Positions 25,390-33,911 of a DNA stretch of 64,000 nt are shown here, in pieces (positions within the stretch are counted from its first letter, which is position 1; every line of letters starts with the position of its first letter). A program made the translations under genes and the position numbers. Location of the stretch: NCBI RefSeq assembly GCF_907164905.1, contig NZ_CAJRAF010000002.1:434001-498000 (forward strand), given 5' to 3'. The notes below the pieces were generated by a model, which was given only the letters and a program-made list of their open reading frames with translations, searched no databases and was not told the origin of the DNA. Origin of the DNA: Dyadobacter sp. CECT 9275 (lineage in GTDB: Bacteria; Bacteroidota; Bacteroidia; Cytophagales; Spirosomataceae).

Positions 25390-25947
25390 TTATTTCATTC
25401 CAAAATTCTTCGACATTCCAAAACCTGCTCCGCTCCCAAAGTTCAGCCCGAAAGTGGAACTATTATCTGCTCCTTTCATTTTATTGGTGACAATGCTGAG
25501 GCTTCCAAAGTTAAAGTTCAGGGCGAATCCATTTTTGAGATTCACACCAATGGCAGGAAACAAGGTTCCTTCAAAACCATTGCCTTTGACACCAGCGGTT
25601 TTTGAAGAGAGGAAATTGGTATTCAGCTGGCCGTACACGGCAAAAATATCCGAAAGCGGGTGTGCATAACGGATAAATGGCCCTGCACCGAAGGCCGACG
25701 ATTTGATGTCGGCGGAAGAGGTACCTGTTGTTTTCCAGTTCTCGGTCTTCAGATTCACTCCGGCAGTCCAGTGATCCGTGAACTGGTATCCCACTGCGGG
25801 TGAAAACGTGAAACTGTTTACCTTGGAATCGTCCGGATTTTTGGTTGAATTAATGCCCAGGTTTCCATAAATAAGTATGGTATTGTTCTGTGCCTGAACA
25901 GCCGCAAAACCAAGTGTTAAAATAAAACTAAAAATAATCCTTTTCAT
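25390..25947 (-). CDS. Small porin-like outer membrane beta-barrel protein
   Basis: A 185-residue protein with the signal peptide MKRIIFSFILTLGFAAVQAQ. The mature part has about eight amphipathic strands with phrases such as FSPAVGYQFTDHWTAGVNLK and FGAGPFIRYAHPLSD. This resembles the OmpA-like/OmpW-type eight-stranded barrels annotated as outer membrane beta-barrel proteins in Bacteroidota. It ends in GAGFGMSKNFGMK rather than a terminal aromatic. Function is unknown. It is a single gene facing ald. Confidence 0.75.
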   Translation of the reverse strand: MKRIIFSFILTLGFAAVQAQNNTILIYGNLGINSTKNPDDSKVNSFTFSPAVGYQFTDHWTAGVNLKTENWKTTGTSSADIKSSAFGAGPFIRYAHPLSDIFAVYGQLNTNFLSSKTAGVKGNGFEGTLFPAIGVNLKNGFALNFNFGSLSIVTNKMKGADNSSTFGLNFGSGAGFGMSKNFGMK

Positions 25948-26498
25948 GGTTTTTTGTATAGTGTGATTGAATGAGTAGCGTCATCAAACCTAATGACCTG
26001 CTTTTATACGTCACCAGGTTCAGAAGGTAACGGTTACGGCATACAAGAAAGCTACCATAGTGGCCCTTCGGCAGCTTCCCGTCTTCGCCCCGGTTCCCGC
26101 CCTTCTAGAAATATTACAATTTATTTTTTTCATATATTGCATATTTCAATATTATCCTTACTTTTGCATAAAATTTGAACGAACATCCGTTCGCTTCTCT
26201 GCTTCATATCCGGTACAGGGCCACAGACAGGCCACCCAACCTTTAAAATCGCCGGTTGGATTTTACCGCTTCCATCATGCAGAGCCCCACGGATCGTTTG
26301 TGGTGGGCTTTGCGCAATCCCTGTTAAGTTAAAGTTTGTTCCGGCACGGTCAGAATGTCATTTCCAGACCTTCTGTAATTCAGCCCGGCTGAACTTCTGA
26401 TCATTGTGCTGATCATAGTACTTCTGCGTCATTTTTGTGCGCAGGAAATGACTGTGCAGACTGTATTTACTCTAGAATTTTATAATAACAAAAATAGA
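25948..26498. other. 551-base gap: promoter and long leader of the DEAD-box helicase gene
   Basis: No credible coding sequence is present. The left third is the upstream region of the porin-like gene. A textbook promoter at 26137-26166 faces right, leaving a leader of about 325 bases before the helicase ATG. The leader contains CG-rich inverted segments, including AGCCCCAC near 26282 and GTGGTGGGCT near 26299-26308, that could fold. Confidence 0.6.
26137..26166 (+). promoter_or_regulatory. Bacteroidota promoter of the DEAD-box helicase gene
   Basis: TTG at 26137-26139 is followed after 19 bases by TACTTTTG at 26159-26166, a full TAnnTTTG match, in a very AT-rich stretch. The start site would be near 26173. 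Confidence 0.75.
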
Positions 26499-28250
26499 AT
26501 GACAACTGAAATAATTGAAACCTTCTCAGAGCTTGGACTCTCAGAAAACATCCTTAAAGCCTTAACAGAAATGGGTTTTGAAAAACCCTCCCCTATCCAG
26601 GCACAAGGAATTCCGGCAGTTATGCAAGGCTCTGACGTAATTGGCCAGGCGCAAACAGGTACCGGAAAAACTGCCGCTTTTGGTATACCCGTTTTAGAAA
26701 GAATTGACACATCCAGCAATGCCGTGCAGGCATTGGTACTTTGCCCTACGCGTGAACTTGCAGTTCAGGTTTCTGAGGAAATCGGACGCCTCGCCAAATT
26801 CACGAGAGGTATTAAAATTGAAGCTATATATGGCGGTGATTCAATCGAACGCCAGATCCGGTCACTCAAAAAAGGGGTTCATATTGTAGTAGGTACCCCT
26901 GGCCGTGTAATGGATCACATGGAACGCAAAACACTGAAGTTCGATGAGGTACGCATGATGGTACTCGATGAGGCTGACGAAATGCTTGACATGGGTTTCC
27001 GCGAAGATATCGAAAGCATTCTTGCCGACATGCCTGCTGACCGCCAGACGATCTTGTTCTCTGCAACGATGTCGAAACCGATCATGTCTATCACGAAACG
27101 CTTCCTGAACGACCCTATTCTGATCAAAGTGGTACGCAATGAGCTTACCAACGTGAATATTGAGCAGGTTTGTTACGAAGTGAAGCCACAGGCCAAAGTG
27201 GAGGTGATGACCCGTCTGATTGATATGTATCACCTCAAATCTCTCCTTGTTTTTTGTAATACCAAACGGAAAGTGGATGAGATAGTTGAAGAACTTCAGC
27301 TTCGCGGTTACGCCTCGGAAGGTATACATGGTGACTTGCGCCAGCAGCAGAGAAGTAATGTAATGAGCAAGTTCAAGGCGGGCGTGACGACTATTCTGGT
27401 CGCAACTGATGTGGCTGCACGTGGTATTGACGTGAGCGGCCTGGATGGGGTGATCAACTACGATATCCCTCTGGATGAAGAATATTACGTTCACCGTATC
27501 GGCCGTACAGGTCGTGCCGGGATGTCGGGTAAGGCATTTTCACTGGTTGCCCGTGACGAAAAATTCCGCCTGAAAAGTATAGAAAACTATACCAAGGTAA
27601 AAATAGAAAAAGGTGTTATCCCTTCTTATGAAGACATCGTAGGAGTTCGTAAGGCTCGTTTCGTTGAAAGTATTTCAGCCACTATCCAATCCGGAGATAT
27701 TGATCTGTACCAGGACGTACTTGAAATGCTTCATCACAGTGGTTTTTCTACGGAACAAATCGTAGGTGCCATGGCGAAACAGATTATGGGTGTTCAGAAA
27801 AACGAATATGCTGACAGCAATCTGGCATGGGAAGAAAGACGCAGCGATCGTTTCGAGCGCCGTGGTGGAGATGACCGCCGCTCGGGCGGAAGGTTTGACC
27901 GGGGCAATGAACGCCGCGGGAACGACCGCTTCTCGGGTGGCAGCGAACGCAGAAGTGATTCCCGTTCAGAAGGAGCCCGCTTTGGCGAACCAAAACGTAA
28001 TGCAGCGCCGGAAGCCGGCATGACCCGTCTTTTCCTGAGCCTCGGACGTAAGGACCATATTCTGCCAAAAGATATCGTTGGAGCTATTGCAGGAGAAGCT
28101 AATATCCCCGGTAAAACCATCGGTGCGATTGACATTTATGACAAATTCACTTTTGTGGATGTCCCTGAACGTGACGCACGCGCAGTATTGCGTGCCATGG
28201 ATGGCAATACCATCAAGGGAAAACCTGTTCAGATAGATATCGCCAAATAA
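26499..28250 (+). CDS. DEAD-box RNA helicase, DeaD/CsdA-like
   Basis: A 583-residue ATP-dependent RNA helicase for ribosome assembly or cold adaptation. The ATG at 26499 gives MTTEIIETFSELGLSENILK, the usual start; a GTG extension to 26406 is rejected. Motifs are the Q motif (KPSPIQ), I AQTGTGKT at 51-58, II DEAD at 157-160, III SAT at 188-190, and VI HRIGRTGRAG. An Arg/Gly/Ser-rich linker (about 445-500, with RRGGDDRRSGGRFDRG) precedes a DbpA-type RNA-binding domain at the C-terminus (LFLSLGRKDHI to the end). The long leader suggests post-transcriptional control. Confidence 0.93.
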   Translation: MTTEIIETFSELGLSENILKALTEMGFEKPSPIQAQGIPAVMQGSDVIGQAQTGTGKTAAFGIPVLERIDTSSNAVQALVLCPTRELAVQVSEEIGRLAKFTRGIKIEAIYGGDSIERQIRSLKKGVHIVVGTPGRVMDHMERKTLKFDEVRMMVLDEADEMLDMGFREDIESILADMPADRQTILFSATMSKPIMSITKRFLNDPILIKVVRNELTNVNIEQVCYEVKPQAKVEVMTRLIDMYHLKSLLVFCNTKRKVDEIVEELQLRGYASEGIHGDLRQQQRSNVMSKFKAGVTTILVATDVAARGIDVSGLDGVINYDIPLDEEYYVHRIGRTGRAGMSGKAFSLVARDEKFRLKSIENYTKVKIEKGVIPSYEDIVGVRKARFVESISATIQSGDIDLYQDVLEMLHHSGFSTEQIVGAMAKQIMGVQKNEYADSNLAWEERRSDRFERRGGDDRRSGGRFDRGNERRGNDRFSGGSERRSDSRSEGARFGEPKRNAAPEAGMTRLFLSLGRKDHILPKDIVGAIAGEANIPGKTIGAIDIYDKFTFVDVPERDARAVLRAMDGNTIKGKPVQIDIAK

Positions 28251-28307
28251 ACGCTTTCTTATAAAAGCAGTACAGATATTAATTCTGCACCAATTATCAT
28301 GATGAGG

Positions 28308-28335
28308 GGGAGCTTGTAAAAGAGCTCCCTTTTTT
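28308..28335 (+). terminator. Terminator of the DEAD-box helicase gene
   Basis: A 7-bp GC-rich stem (GGGAGCT / AGCTCCC) with an 8-base loop is followed by six T. Confidence 0.85.
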
Positions 28336-28348
28336 ATTACTTTCCGGC

Positions 28349-28870
28349 ATGCAAAACAATCCTAAGCCGGAAGTATGGCTAAGAGGTCCGCTTCCGGAAA
28401 TCCCAGCCTTGTTACAACCCGTCGCCCATGCATTACTGCAGGCACAGGAAGAGATTTCCTTACTTTCAGGTACATTTTCCCGTAAATTACTTTGGGAAAA
28501 GCCGGTAGGAGTGGCCTCCGTTGGCTTTCATTTGCAACATCTGTCCGGTGTGCTCGACAGGTTATTTACTTATGCCAGAGGAGAGTCATTGACAGAAGCC
28601 CAGCTGGAATATCTCCGAAGCGAAGGGCACGAGCCCTTTCCAGGCTGCACTTTTGGCTACTTGCTGGAGGCATTTAACCAACAACTTACCAGGGCAATTG
28701 CACAGCTCAGGGAAACCAATGAACATACCCTCACAGAAGTACGATATGTAGGCCGGGCCATGATACCTTCCACGCACCTGGGCCTGCTTTTCCATGCTGC
28801 GGAACACACCCAGAGACATGTTGGTCAACTTATTGTTACTGCTCATATACTTACATCAAGAACTGAGTAG
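28349..28870 (+). CDS. DinB-like family protein
   Basis: A 173-residue four-helix-bundle protein. The likely metal-binding His residues are in GFHLQHLSGVLDR (about residues 56-68) and HAAEHTQRHVGQL (near 150-162), the usual pattern of DinB/YfiT-type putative metal-dependent hydrolases or thiol transferases. The ATG at 28349 follows the helicase terminator by a few bases, so an unseen promoter probably overlaps that region. No substrate can be assigned. It is not related to the DNA polymerase IV also called DinB. Confidence 0.85.
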   Translation: MQNNPKPEVWLRGPLPEIPALLQPVAHALLQAQEEISLLSGTFSRKLLWEKPVGVASVGFHLQHLSGVLDRLFTYARGESLTEAQLEYLRSEGHEPFPGCTFGYLLEAFNQQLTRAIAQLRETNEHTLTEVRYVGRAMIPSTHLGLLFHAAEHTQRHVGQLIVTAHILTSRTE

Positions 28871-28993
28871 AACCACTTACGCCACCCGCTTTTGATATGC
28901 ACCATCAAATAGTTGTATTATCGCTAAGCCGACGCCAAAGCGGGCTTAACTTAAATCTAAAATAAATCGTCAAACAAAAATCTGCATTCAACT

Positions 28994-29902
28994 ATGGCTT
29001 ATGATCGCCGTCTTTTTTTGAAATCCGCCGGAGCCGCAGCAGCAGGCTCGTTGATCTGGTCCGTTTCATCTTGTGGCGGGGCGGGACAAAAAACCGGTTC
29101 TGCCGACTCCACCGTCACTGCGGAAAGTATCTCCACTCCTCCATCCATTCCTGAATTTGGCCTGCAACTGTATAGTGTGCGTGACATCATTGGTTCCGAT
29201 CCTAAGGGTGTTCTGAAACAGATTGCAGATCTGGGATATAAAAAAGTAGAGAGTTACCAGGGAGACAAGGGAATTTTTTGGGGACTATCTCCAAAGGACT
29301 TCAAAACCTACATGGATGAACTGGGAATGACGATTGTTTCGAGCCATGCAGATACCACCAAAGATATGGAGAAAATGGCTGCCGAAGCCGCTGAAGCCGG
29401 CCTTACCTACCTGTTGCAACCGTATATAGGCCCGCAGAAAACGATTGATGAATGGAAAAAACGTGCAGACGAGTTTAACAAACGGGGGGAGATCTGTAAA
29501 AAAGCGGGCGTAAAATTCGGGTATCACAACCATGACTACTCCTTTAAACCGCTGGACGGGCAAATTCCGCAGGAAATTTTACTCGACAACACCGATAAGT
29601 CTCTTGTTGTTTTCGAACTGGACCTGATGTGGATTGAAGTACCAAAGGTGGATACTTCCGCACACATCAAAAAGTACGCAGGCCGTTACGAATTATGCCA
29701 TATCAAGGATTTTGTACGTGAACCCAAAATAGAATCCACCGACCTGGGAAAGGGGCTGGTAGATTATGCCAGCCTGTTAAAAATTGCTTCTGACAATGGC
29801 ATCACACAATTTATTGTCGAACAGGAGGATTATCCCGGACCTGTCATGCAGAGCATTTCCAATGATGCCGATTATATGAAAAAGTTTGTTTTTAAGGGAT
29901 AA
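28994..29902 (+). CDS. Tat-exported sugar phosphate isomerase/epimerase-like protein
   Basis: A 302-residue protein. The N-terminus has a twin-arginine signal, DRRLFLKSAG, followed by an Ala/Gly-rich hydrophobic stretch and a Cys in VSSCGG that may be a lipobox. The mature part is an AP-endonuclease-2 type TIM barrel (pfam01261), with FGLQLYSVRD, GYKKVESY, KFGYHNHDYSF, VFELDLMWIE, HIKDF and FIVEQEDYPG carrying the conserved metal-site Glu, His and Asp residues. In Bacteroidota such exported barrels act on carbohydrates, for example 3-keto-sugar chemistry; the substrate here is unknown. Confidence 0.85.
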   Translation: MAYDRRLFLKSAGAAAAGSLIWSVSSCGGAGQKTGSADSTVTAESISTPPSIPEFGLQLYSVRDIIGSDPKGVLKQIADLGYKKVESYQGDKGIFWGLSPKDFKTYMDELGMTIVSSHADTTKDMEKMAAEAAEAGLTYLLQPYIGPQKTIDEWKKRADEFNKRGEICKKAGVKFGYHNHDYSFKPLDGQIPQEILLDNTDKSLVVFELDLMWIEVPKVDTSAHIKKYAGRYELCHIKDFVREPKIESTDLGKGLVDYASLLKIASDNGITQFIVEQEDYPGPVMQSISNDADYMKKFVFKG

Positions 29903-29911
29903 GTATTGTCG

Positions 29912-30892
29912 TTAATCGTCCGCCTCAGGCCTTACTTTGAAGAGCCGTTGAAGCCAGCTTTGTGGCTCAGCGGCTTTTTCGTTTTTATCTTCTGCCGCAT
30001 CCACAGGCATTTCAGAATTTTTCAAATCGGGCTGTCCCGCATTTACCCAGCAGGTATACCACAAATTCCCCACCATTCGGACAGAAGATTTCATCCGCCT
30101 TTCGACCTGGCCACTTAATAGCCTGTGATACGCATCCGAAAATTCCCGTGAATAGGACCTTGTCAGAATGTTATTTCTGAGCTCATAACTATATTTCTTT
30201 TCCGGACTGATCGTTGTGCTTAATTTTCGCTCAAATTGAAACACAGAGTCCAAAGCACTGTGGGATTCATGGACAACTCTCCAGACTTCCGCAGAGATAC
30301 TGTTAATATAAACCGGCTCGCCTATCCAGAGCTGGTAATGGTCCGCATATAATTCCGGCAGGCGTGACTCCCAAAAAGCGTGGATGCCTTCCTGCCCTGT
30401 GAGCTGTCCGTTGTAATTTCGGGTAGTGTGAAGCGGGACGTGAATATCCGCAACGTAATGTCCCAAATCCGCCGAAATCCTTAATATCCTTCTTGCATCC
30501 TTCACCTTGAAAGCCTCGGTCAGCTGATACGCGGCGGTTTGGATATACCAGGGGGCAATTCCGTGCCTCCGGAGGCTATCTTCTCCATATTTGGCCACGG
30601 CCTCTTTCCAGAAGACGGGTAGTGTGTAGGCCGCACTGTCACCATACACTTCTAGATCAATAAAGTGGCGCTCCGCCTCTCCTACCACCGCATAACGACG
30701 CCGATCCGGATTCACGGCATTCTCGGTTATAAAATCAATATTTTTCTTATAAAAAACCTGAAGCTCCGCGGGTAACCTAAAAACAGCCAGGCGGTTAATT
30801 CTTTTATGTGCCCAAAAGCCCCAGTGGACTGTTACACCACAGAAAAAGAGAAAAAAGACCACAGAACTGAGGATGGAAACCCGTTTTCTCAA
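29912..30892 (-). CDS. Zinc-dependent phospholipase C / S1-P1 nuclease-like secreted protein
   Basis: A 326-residue exported protein with a TTG start at 30892 (no ATG precedes the signal peptide). The mature N-terminus WGFWAHKRINRLAVF has the Trp and first His that bind zinc in the phospholipase C / S1-P1 nuclease fold. Further metal ligands lie in EAERHFIDLE and LGHYVADIHVPLHTTRN, followed by GIHAFWESRLPE. The C-terminal 50 residues are charged and not conserved. Its stop lies 9 bases from the convergent isomerase stop. Whether it cleaves lipids or nucleic acid cannot be read from the sequence. Confidence 0.82.
   Translation of the reverse strand: MRKRVSILSSVVFFLFFCGVTVHWGFWAHKRINRLAVFRLPAELQVFYKKNIDFITENAVNPDRRRYAVVGEAERHFIDLEVYGDSAAYTLPVFWKEAVAKYGEDSLRRHGIAPWYIQTAAYQLTEAFKVKDARRILRISADLGHYVADIHVPLHTTRNYNGQLTGQEGIHAFWESRLPELYADHYQLWIGEPVYINSISAEVWRVVHESHSALDSVFQFERKLSTTISPEKKYSYELRNNILTRSYSREFSDAYHRLLSGQVERRMKSSVRMVGNLWYTCWVNAGQPDLKNSEMPVDAAEDKNEKAAEPQSWLQRLFKVRPEADD
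29943..29979 (+). terminator. Terminator of the isomerase gene, located inside the convergent gene
   Basis: Two stacked stems (AGCCG / CGGCT outside, AGCCA / TGGCT inside) are followed by TTTTT on the plus strand. The element lies within the C-terminal codons of the opposite-strand phospholipase-like gene. Confidence 0.55.
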
Positions 30893-31286
30893 TTTTTTTT
30901 CGAATTTTTTAAAAAAATTTTAAAGAACTCCGAATGGCCGTTCCATATAATATTTTGAACTTCCATGTAGGGCTCAATCACCTATTATACGCTCTTTCCC
31001 AAAAAAAGTCACGCAAGTTTCCGTAAAACGAACCCAATCTGTAGCAATTCGCATTTTTCACCCAAAAACAAAGGAATTTGTACGCAGGGTATTCCCAAAG
31101 TACCCAAAACGCTGAAAATCAATACTGCAAAATATTATTTCGTTTTCTAAAAGAATATAAAATTATATTTTTAAAAACAGCATATTTTCAAAATTCATTA
31201 TATTTTTTATAGAAATAATGCAATATTGATTTTATGTTATACATTTGTAGCAGATAATTAAAACGGAGTTCTGTCTCCCAATCAAA
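30893..31286. other. 394-base AT-rich gap between divergent genes
   Basis: The gap has A/T tracts at 30893-30925 and 31130-31210 and no open frame with coding character. The right end holds the -7 box for the Dabb gene. No promoter with both boxes was found for the left gene. Nothing else is recognised. Confidence 0.6.
31240..31247 (+). promoter_or_regulatory. Candidate -7 element for the Dabb gene
   Basis: TACATTTG matches TAnnTTTG exactly, 39 bases before the ATG. The -33 region is AT-rich without a TTTG. Confidence 0.5.
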
Positions 31287-31691
31287 ATGAGAACAAAAAA
31301 TAAAACAATAGGATATTTAGTGCCTGTATTTGCACTTTGCTGCTTTATGCTGGTAATCTATGGAGCATATGTTCCTCACAAGGCCGCTGAAACCCAGCGT
31401 GTGGTTTGTATCAAATTTAAACCAGGCACCTCGTCAGAAGTAATTGAAAAACACTTCCGCGATTTTGCAGCCATGAAAAATCATGTAAAAGATGTGGTTG
31501 CCTATTCTGCCGGTCATGTGCAGGAATCAGAAGGAACGAACAATCAGTTTGATGTTGTACACTACCTCACTTTCCGCACGAACGAAAGTGCTCAGGCATA
31601 CGCTAACAACATTGATAGAAAAGAATTTGTTGAGAACAACCAATCGAAATGGGATAATGTCCTTGAGATGAATTCCAATATCGAAAAATAA
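31287..31691 (+). CDS. Dabb (stress-responsive alpha/beta barrel) domain protein, membrane-anchored or secreted
   Basis: A 134-residue protein with a hydrophobic N-terminal segment at about 9-27 (YLVPVFALCCFMLVIYGAYV), either an uncleaved anchor or a signal peptide. Residues 38-130 form a single Dabb domain: QRVVCIKFKPGTSSEVIEKH, a central VVAYSAGHV strand, and YLTFRTNESAQAYAN. Dabb domains dimerise into a ferredoxin-like barrel; known members have varied or unknown roles. The gene is monocistronic, with its own -7 box and terminator. Confidence 0.85.
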   Translation: MRTKNKTIGYLVPVFALCCFMLVIYGAYVPHKAAETQRVVCIKFKPGTSSEVIEKHFRDFAAMKNHVKDVVAYSAGHVQESEGTNNQFDVVHYLTFRTNESAQAYANNIDRKEFVENNQSKWDNVLEMNSNIEK

Positions 31692-31721
31692 CAACAAATA
31701 GTAATAGGAGTGAAAATTTGG

Positions 31722-31750
31722 AAAAAGAGCAGGGCTTCCCTGCTCTTTTT
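31722..31750 (+). terminator. Strong bidirectional terminator between the Dabb gene and ung
   Basis: A perfect 13-bp stem (AAAAAGAGCAGGG / CCCTGCTCTTTTT) with a 3-base loop and T/A tracts on both sides lies between two convergent genes. Confidence 0.9.
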
Positions 31751-31762
31751 TTATTTTAGTAC

Positions 31763-32428
31763 CTACCAGTCTATTTCCTGAAGCCTTTTGGTAGCCAGGT
31801 ACTCATTTGCCTTGCTGAAATGTTTGGTTCCAAACCACCCTCCGCCATTTGCCGACATGGGCGAAGGGTGCCGTGCCTTAAGGACGAGATGTTTCCTGGC
31901 ATCAATAACCGCACCTTTATCTTGTGCATATTTCCCCCACAACATAAAAACCACATTTTCCTTTTCATCCGACACGCATTTGATCACGGCATCCGTAAAC
32001 CGCTCCCAACCTTTATTCTGATGCGAACCGGCTGCACCGCTCTGGACGGTAAGGGTTGCATTCAGCAGAAGTACGCCCCGGTCAGCCCAGCGCATCAAAT
32101 TTCCGCTTTGCGGGAAAGGTTTTCCCAAGTCTTCTTTTATTTCTTTAAAAATGTTGATCAGCGAAGGAGGCATTCTCACTCCGTCATTTACTGAAAAACA
32201 AAGTCCATTGGCCTGCCCAGGTCCGTGGTAAGGATCCTGTCCCAGAATAACCACCTTGCAATGATCAAAACTGCAATGATTAAAAGCATTGAAAATTTGC
32301 TTTGCAGGAGGAAATATCTGTTTCGAAGCATACTCACTTCTTACGAAAGCAGTAAGCGTTTCAAAATATTCCTGTTCAAACTCCCGCATCAGTTTAGCCT
32401 TCCAGGACTCTTCAATTTTTACATCCAT
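31763..32428 (-). CDS. ung: Uracil-DNA glycosylase, family 1
   Basis: A 221-residue base-excision repair enzyme that removes uracil from DNA. The catalytic water-activating loop GQDPYH is followed by GPGQANGLCFSV. The Ser-Pro and uracil-recognition regions are in PPSLINIFKEI and LLLNATLTV, and the Leu-intercalation loop is HPSPMSANGGGWFG. Length and motifs are standard for family 1. The ATG at 32428 fits the usual start MDVKIEESWK. It has no operon partner. Confidence 0.97.
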   Translation of the reverse strand: MDVKIEESWKAKLMREFEQEYFETLTAFVRSEYASKQIFPPAKQIFNAFNHCSFDHCKVVILGQDPYHGPGQANGLCFSVNDGVRMPPSLINIFKEIKEDLGKPFPQSGNLMRWADRGVLLLNATLTVQSGAAGSHQNKGWERFTDAVIKCVSDEKENVVFMLWGKYAQDKGAVIDARKHLVLKARHPSPMSANGGGWFGTKHFSKANEYLATKRLQEIDW

Positions 32429-32564
32429 AGTAATACAATCAATTATATCTCAAATTAAAATCATTTTGATTTGGTTTTATTGGTAAATGCGTACTATTTT
32501 CGTCATAACAGTAAATTCGCACGTACCTGAACAAGGGCAGTTTTCACCAAATCCCTCATTCTGT

Positions 32565-32951
32565 ATGGTTTCCAAGATAACCGATGGCGTAAAAGTCACA
32601 GTACTGACTGAATACCAACCTGATTATTCGAACCCGGGACAGGATCATTATGTATTTACCTATAAAATTCTGATCGAAAACCATAGTGAACATACCGTTA
32701 AACTGCTCCGGCGCCATTGGCTGATATATGACGCCAACGGAACGGTAAGAGAGGTGGAAGGAGAAGGAATTGTGGGTCTGCAGCCCACGCTTGAGCCGGG
32801 TGACGTACACGATTATGTTTCGGGATGTAACTTAAAAACAGATGTTGGTAAAATGGCGGGAACTTATCTGATGGAACGGGTATTGGACGGGCGGCAGTTT
32901 CGTGTGGTGATCCCTGCATTTTCCCTGATAGCACCCTACCGTTTGAATTGA
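32565..32951 (+). CDS. apaG: ApaG domain protein
   Basis: A 128-residue immunoglobulin-fold protein. The ATG at 32565 gives MVSKITDGVKVTVLTEYQPD, the normal ApaG start; an extension to 32487 is unsupported. The conserved segments YVFTYKILIENHS, VKLLRRHWLIYDANG, and VEGEGIVGLQPTLEPGD are clear. ApaG has been linked to Co/Mg resistance and to the Ap4A pathway in enterobacteria, but its biochemical function is unsettled. It stands alone between ung and a methyltransferase. Confidence 0.93.
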   Translation: MVSKITDGVKVTVLTEYQPDYSNPGQDHYVFTYKILIENHSEHTVKLLRRHWLIYDANGTVREVEGEGIVGLQPTLEPGDVHDYVSGCNLKTDVGKMAGTYLMERVLDGRQFRVVIPAFSLIAPYRLN

Positions 32952-33044
32952 CACCTGTCTGGTCATTATTTAGCTTTAATACGACATCAGTTCTAAAGGA
33001 GTGTCAACCGTCCGGAAAACTGATTTTCCATAACAAATTATTCA

Positions 33045-33821
33045 TTGATTACTTCCTATCTTAAGTTTCTGCTACGCTCAGGTAACGCGCATTCCATACA
33101 TTCCCCTTTTTTATTTGAATTGTATACCAAAGTCATTTCGCCTGGAAAAGACCAAAAGCCAGTGTATGAACTGATCAGACAGTTGCGAAAAGCAATGCTT
33201 TCCAACAATGACACCATTGCAGTACTGGATCTGGGGGCCGGATCCCGTGTGAATAGATCGAATATCCGGAAAATAAAATCAATCGCTAAAAATGCGGAAA
33301 AACCTGAGAAATTCGGAAGGTTATTTTATAGGCTCATTCAGCATTTTCAACCTAAAACCATTCTGGAACTAGGTACTTCCCTCGGTATTACAACCTTATA
33401 CCTTGCCAAAGCCAAACCCGACTCCCAGGTGGTTAGTTTTGAAGGATGCCCCGAAACCGCAAAAATTGCAAAAGAGAATTTCGTAAAAGCGGGCAGTGAA
33501 AATATCAGTGTTATTTTGGGGAATATTGACGAGACCCTTCCGGCTGAATTGAAGCGCCTGAACAGCAAAATTGATTTTGCTTATTTCGATGCTAACCATC
33601 GTTATGAACCCACAATGCGGTACTTTGAAACCTGCCTGCCCTATGCCACCGGGGAGTCTCTTTTTATTTTTGATGACATCTATTGGTCAGAAGAAATGAA
33701 AAAAGCATGGGAAGATATAAAATCTCATCCTGAGGTTACACTTACGGTGGATCTGTTCTGGATAGGGTTGGTATTTTTCAGAAAAACCCAGGCCAGGGAG
33801 CATTTTGTCCTAAGGTTTTGA
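33045..33821 (+). CDS. Class I SAM-dependent methyltransferase
   Basis: A 258-residue protein starting at TTG 33045; the next residues ITSYLKFLLRSGNAHSIHSP match the start expected for this Bacteroidota family. The SAM-binding motif I is TILELGTSLGITTLYLA near residues 105-121, with the acidic motif II in VVSFEGCPETAKIAKENF and IDFAYFDANHRYEPT further on. It resembles the O-methyltransferase/FkbM-like fold used for small molecules or sugars. The substrate is unknown. A membrane protein gene follows after about 90 bases. Confidence 0.8.
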   Translation: MITSYLKFLLRSGNAHSIHSPFLFELYTKVISPGKDQKPVYELIRQLRKAMLSNNDTIAVLDLGAGSRVNRSNIRKIKSIAKNAEKPEKFGRLFYRLIQHFQPKTILELGTSLGITTLYLAKAKPDSQVVSFEGCPETAKIAKENFVKAGSENISVILGNIDETLPAELKRLNSKIDFAYFDANHRYEPTMRYFETCLPYATGESLFIFDDIYWSEEMKKAWEDIKSHPEVTLTVDLFWIGLVFFRKTQAREHFVLRF

Positions 33822-33882
33822 TACACAATAACCGAGTCCTGCCGGTGGGTAATTGCGCTTACAAATAACGGGAGAAAGCATC

Positions 33883-33890
33883 TACATTTG
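33883..33890 (+). promoter_or_regulatory. Candidate -7 element for the DUF2157 gene pair
   Basis: TACATTTG is an exact TAnnTTTG match. It overlaps a possible TTG start at 33888, so translation more likely begins at the ATG at 33912, giving a short leader of about 15 bases. Confidence 0.4.
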
Positions 33891-33911
33891 CTGAACAATA
33901 TTTCTATCCCA

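Noticed and set aside
26862..27494. 210-codon open frame on the minus strand inside the DEAD-box helicase gene
   Set aside because: It lies wholly within a strongly supported gene, has His/Phe-rich composition typical of antisense frames, and matches no family.
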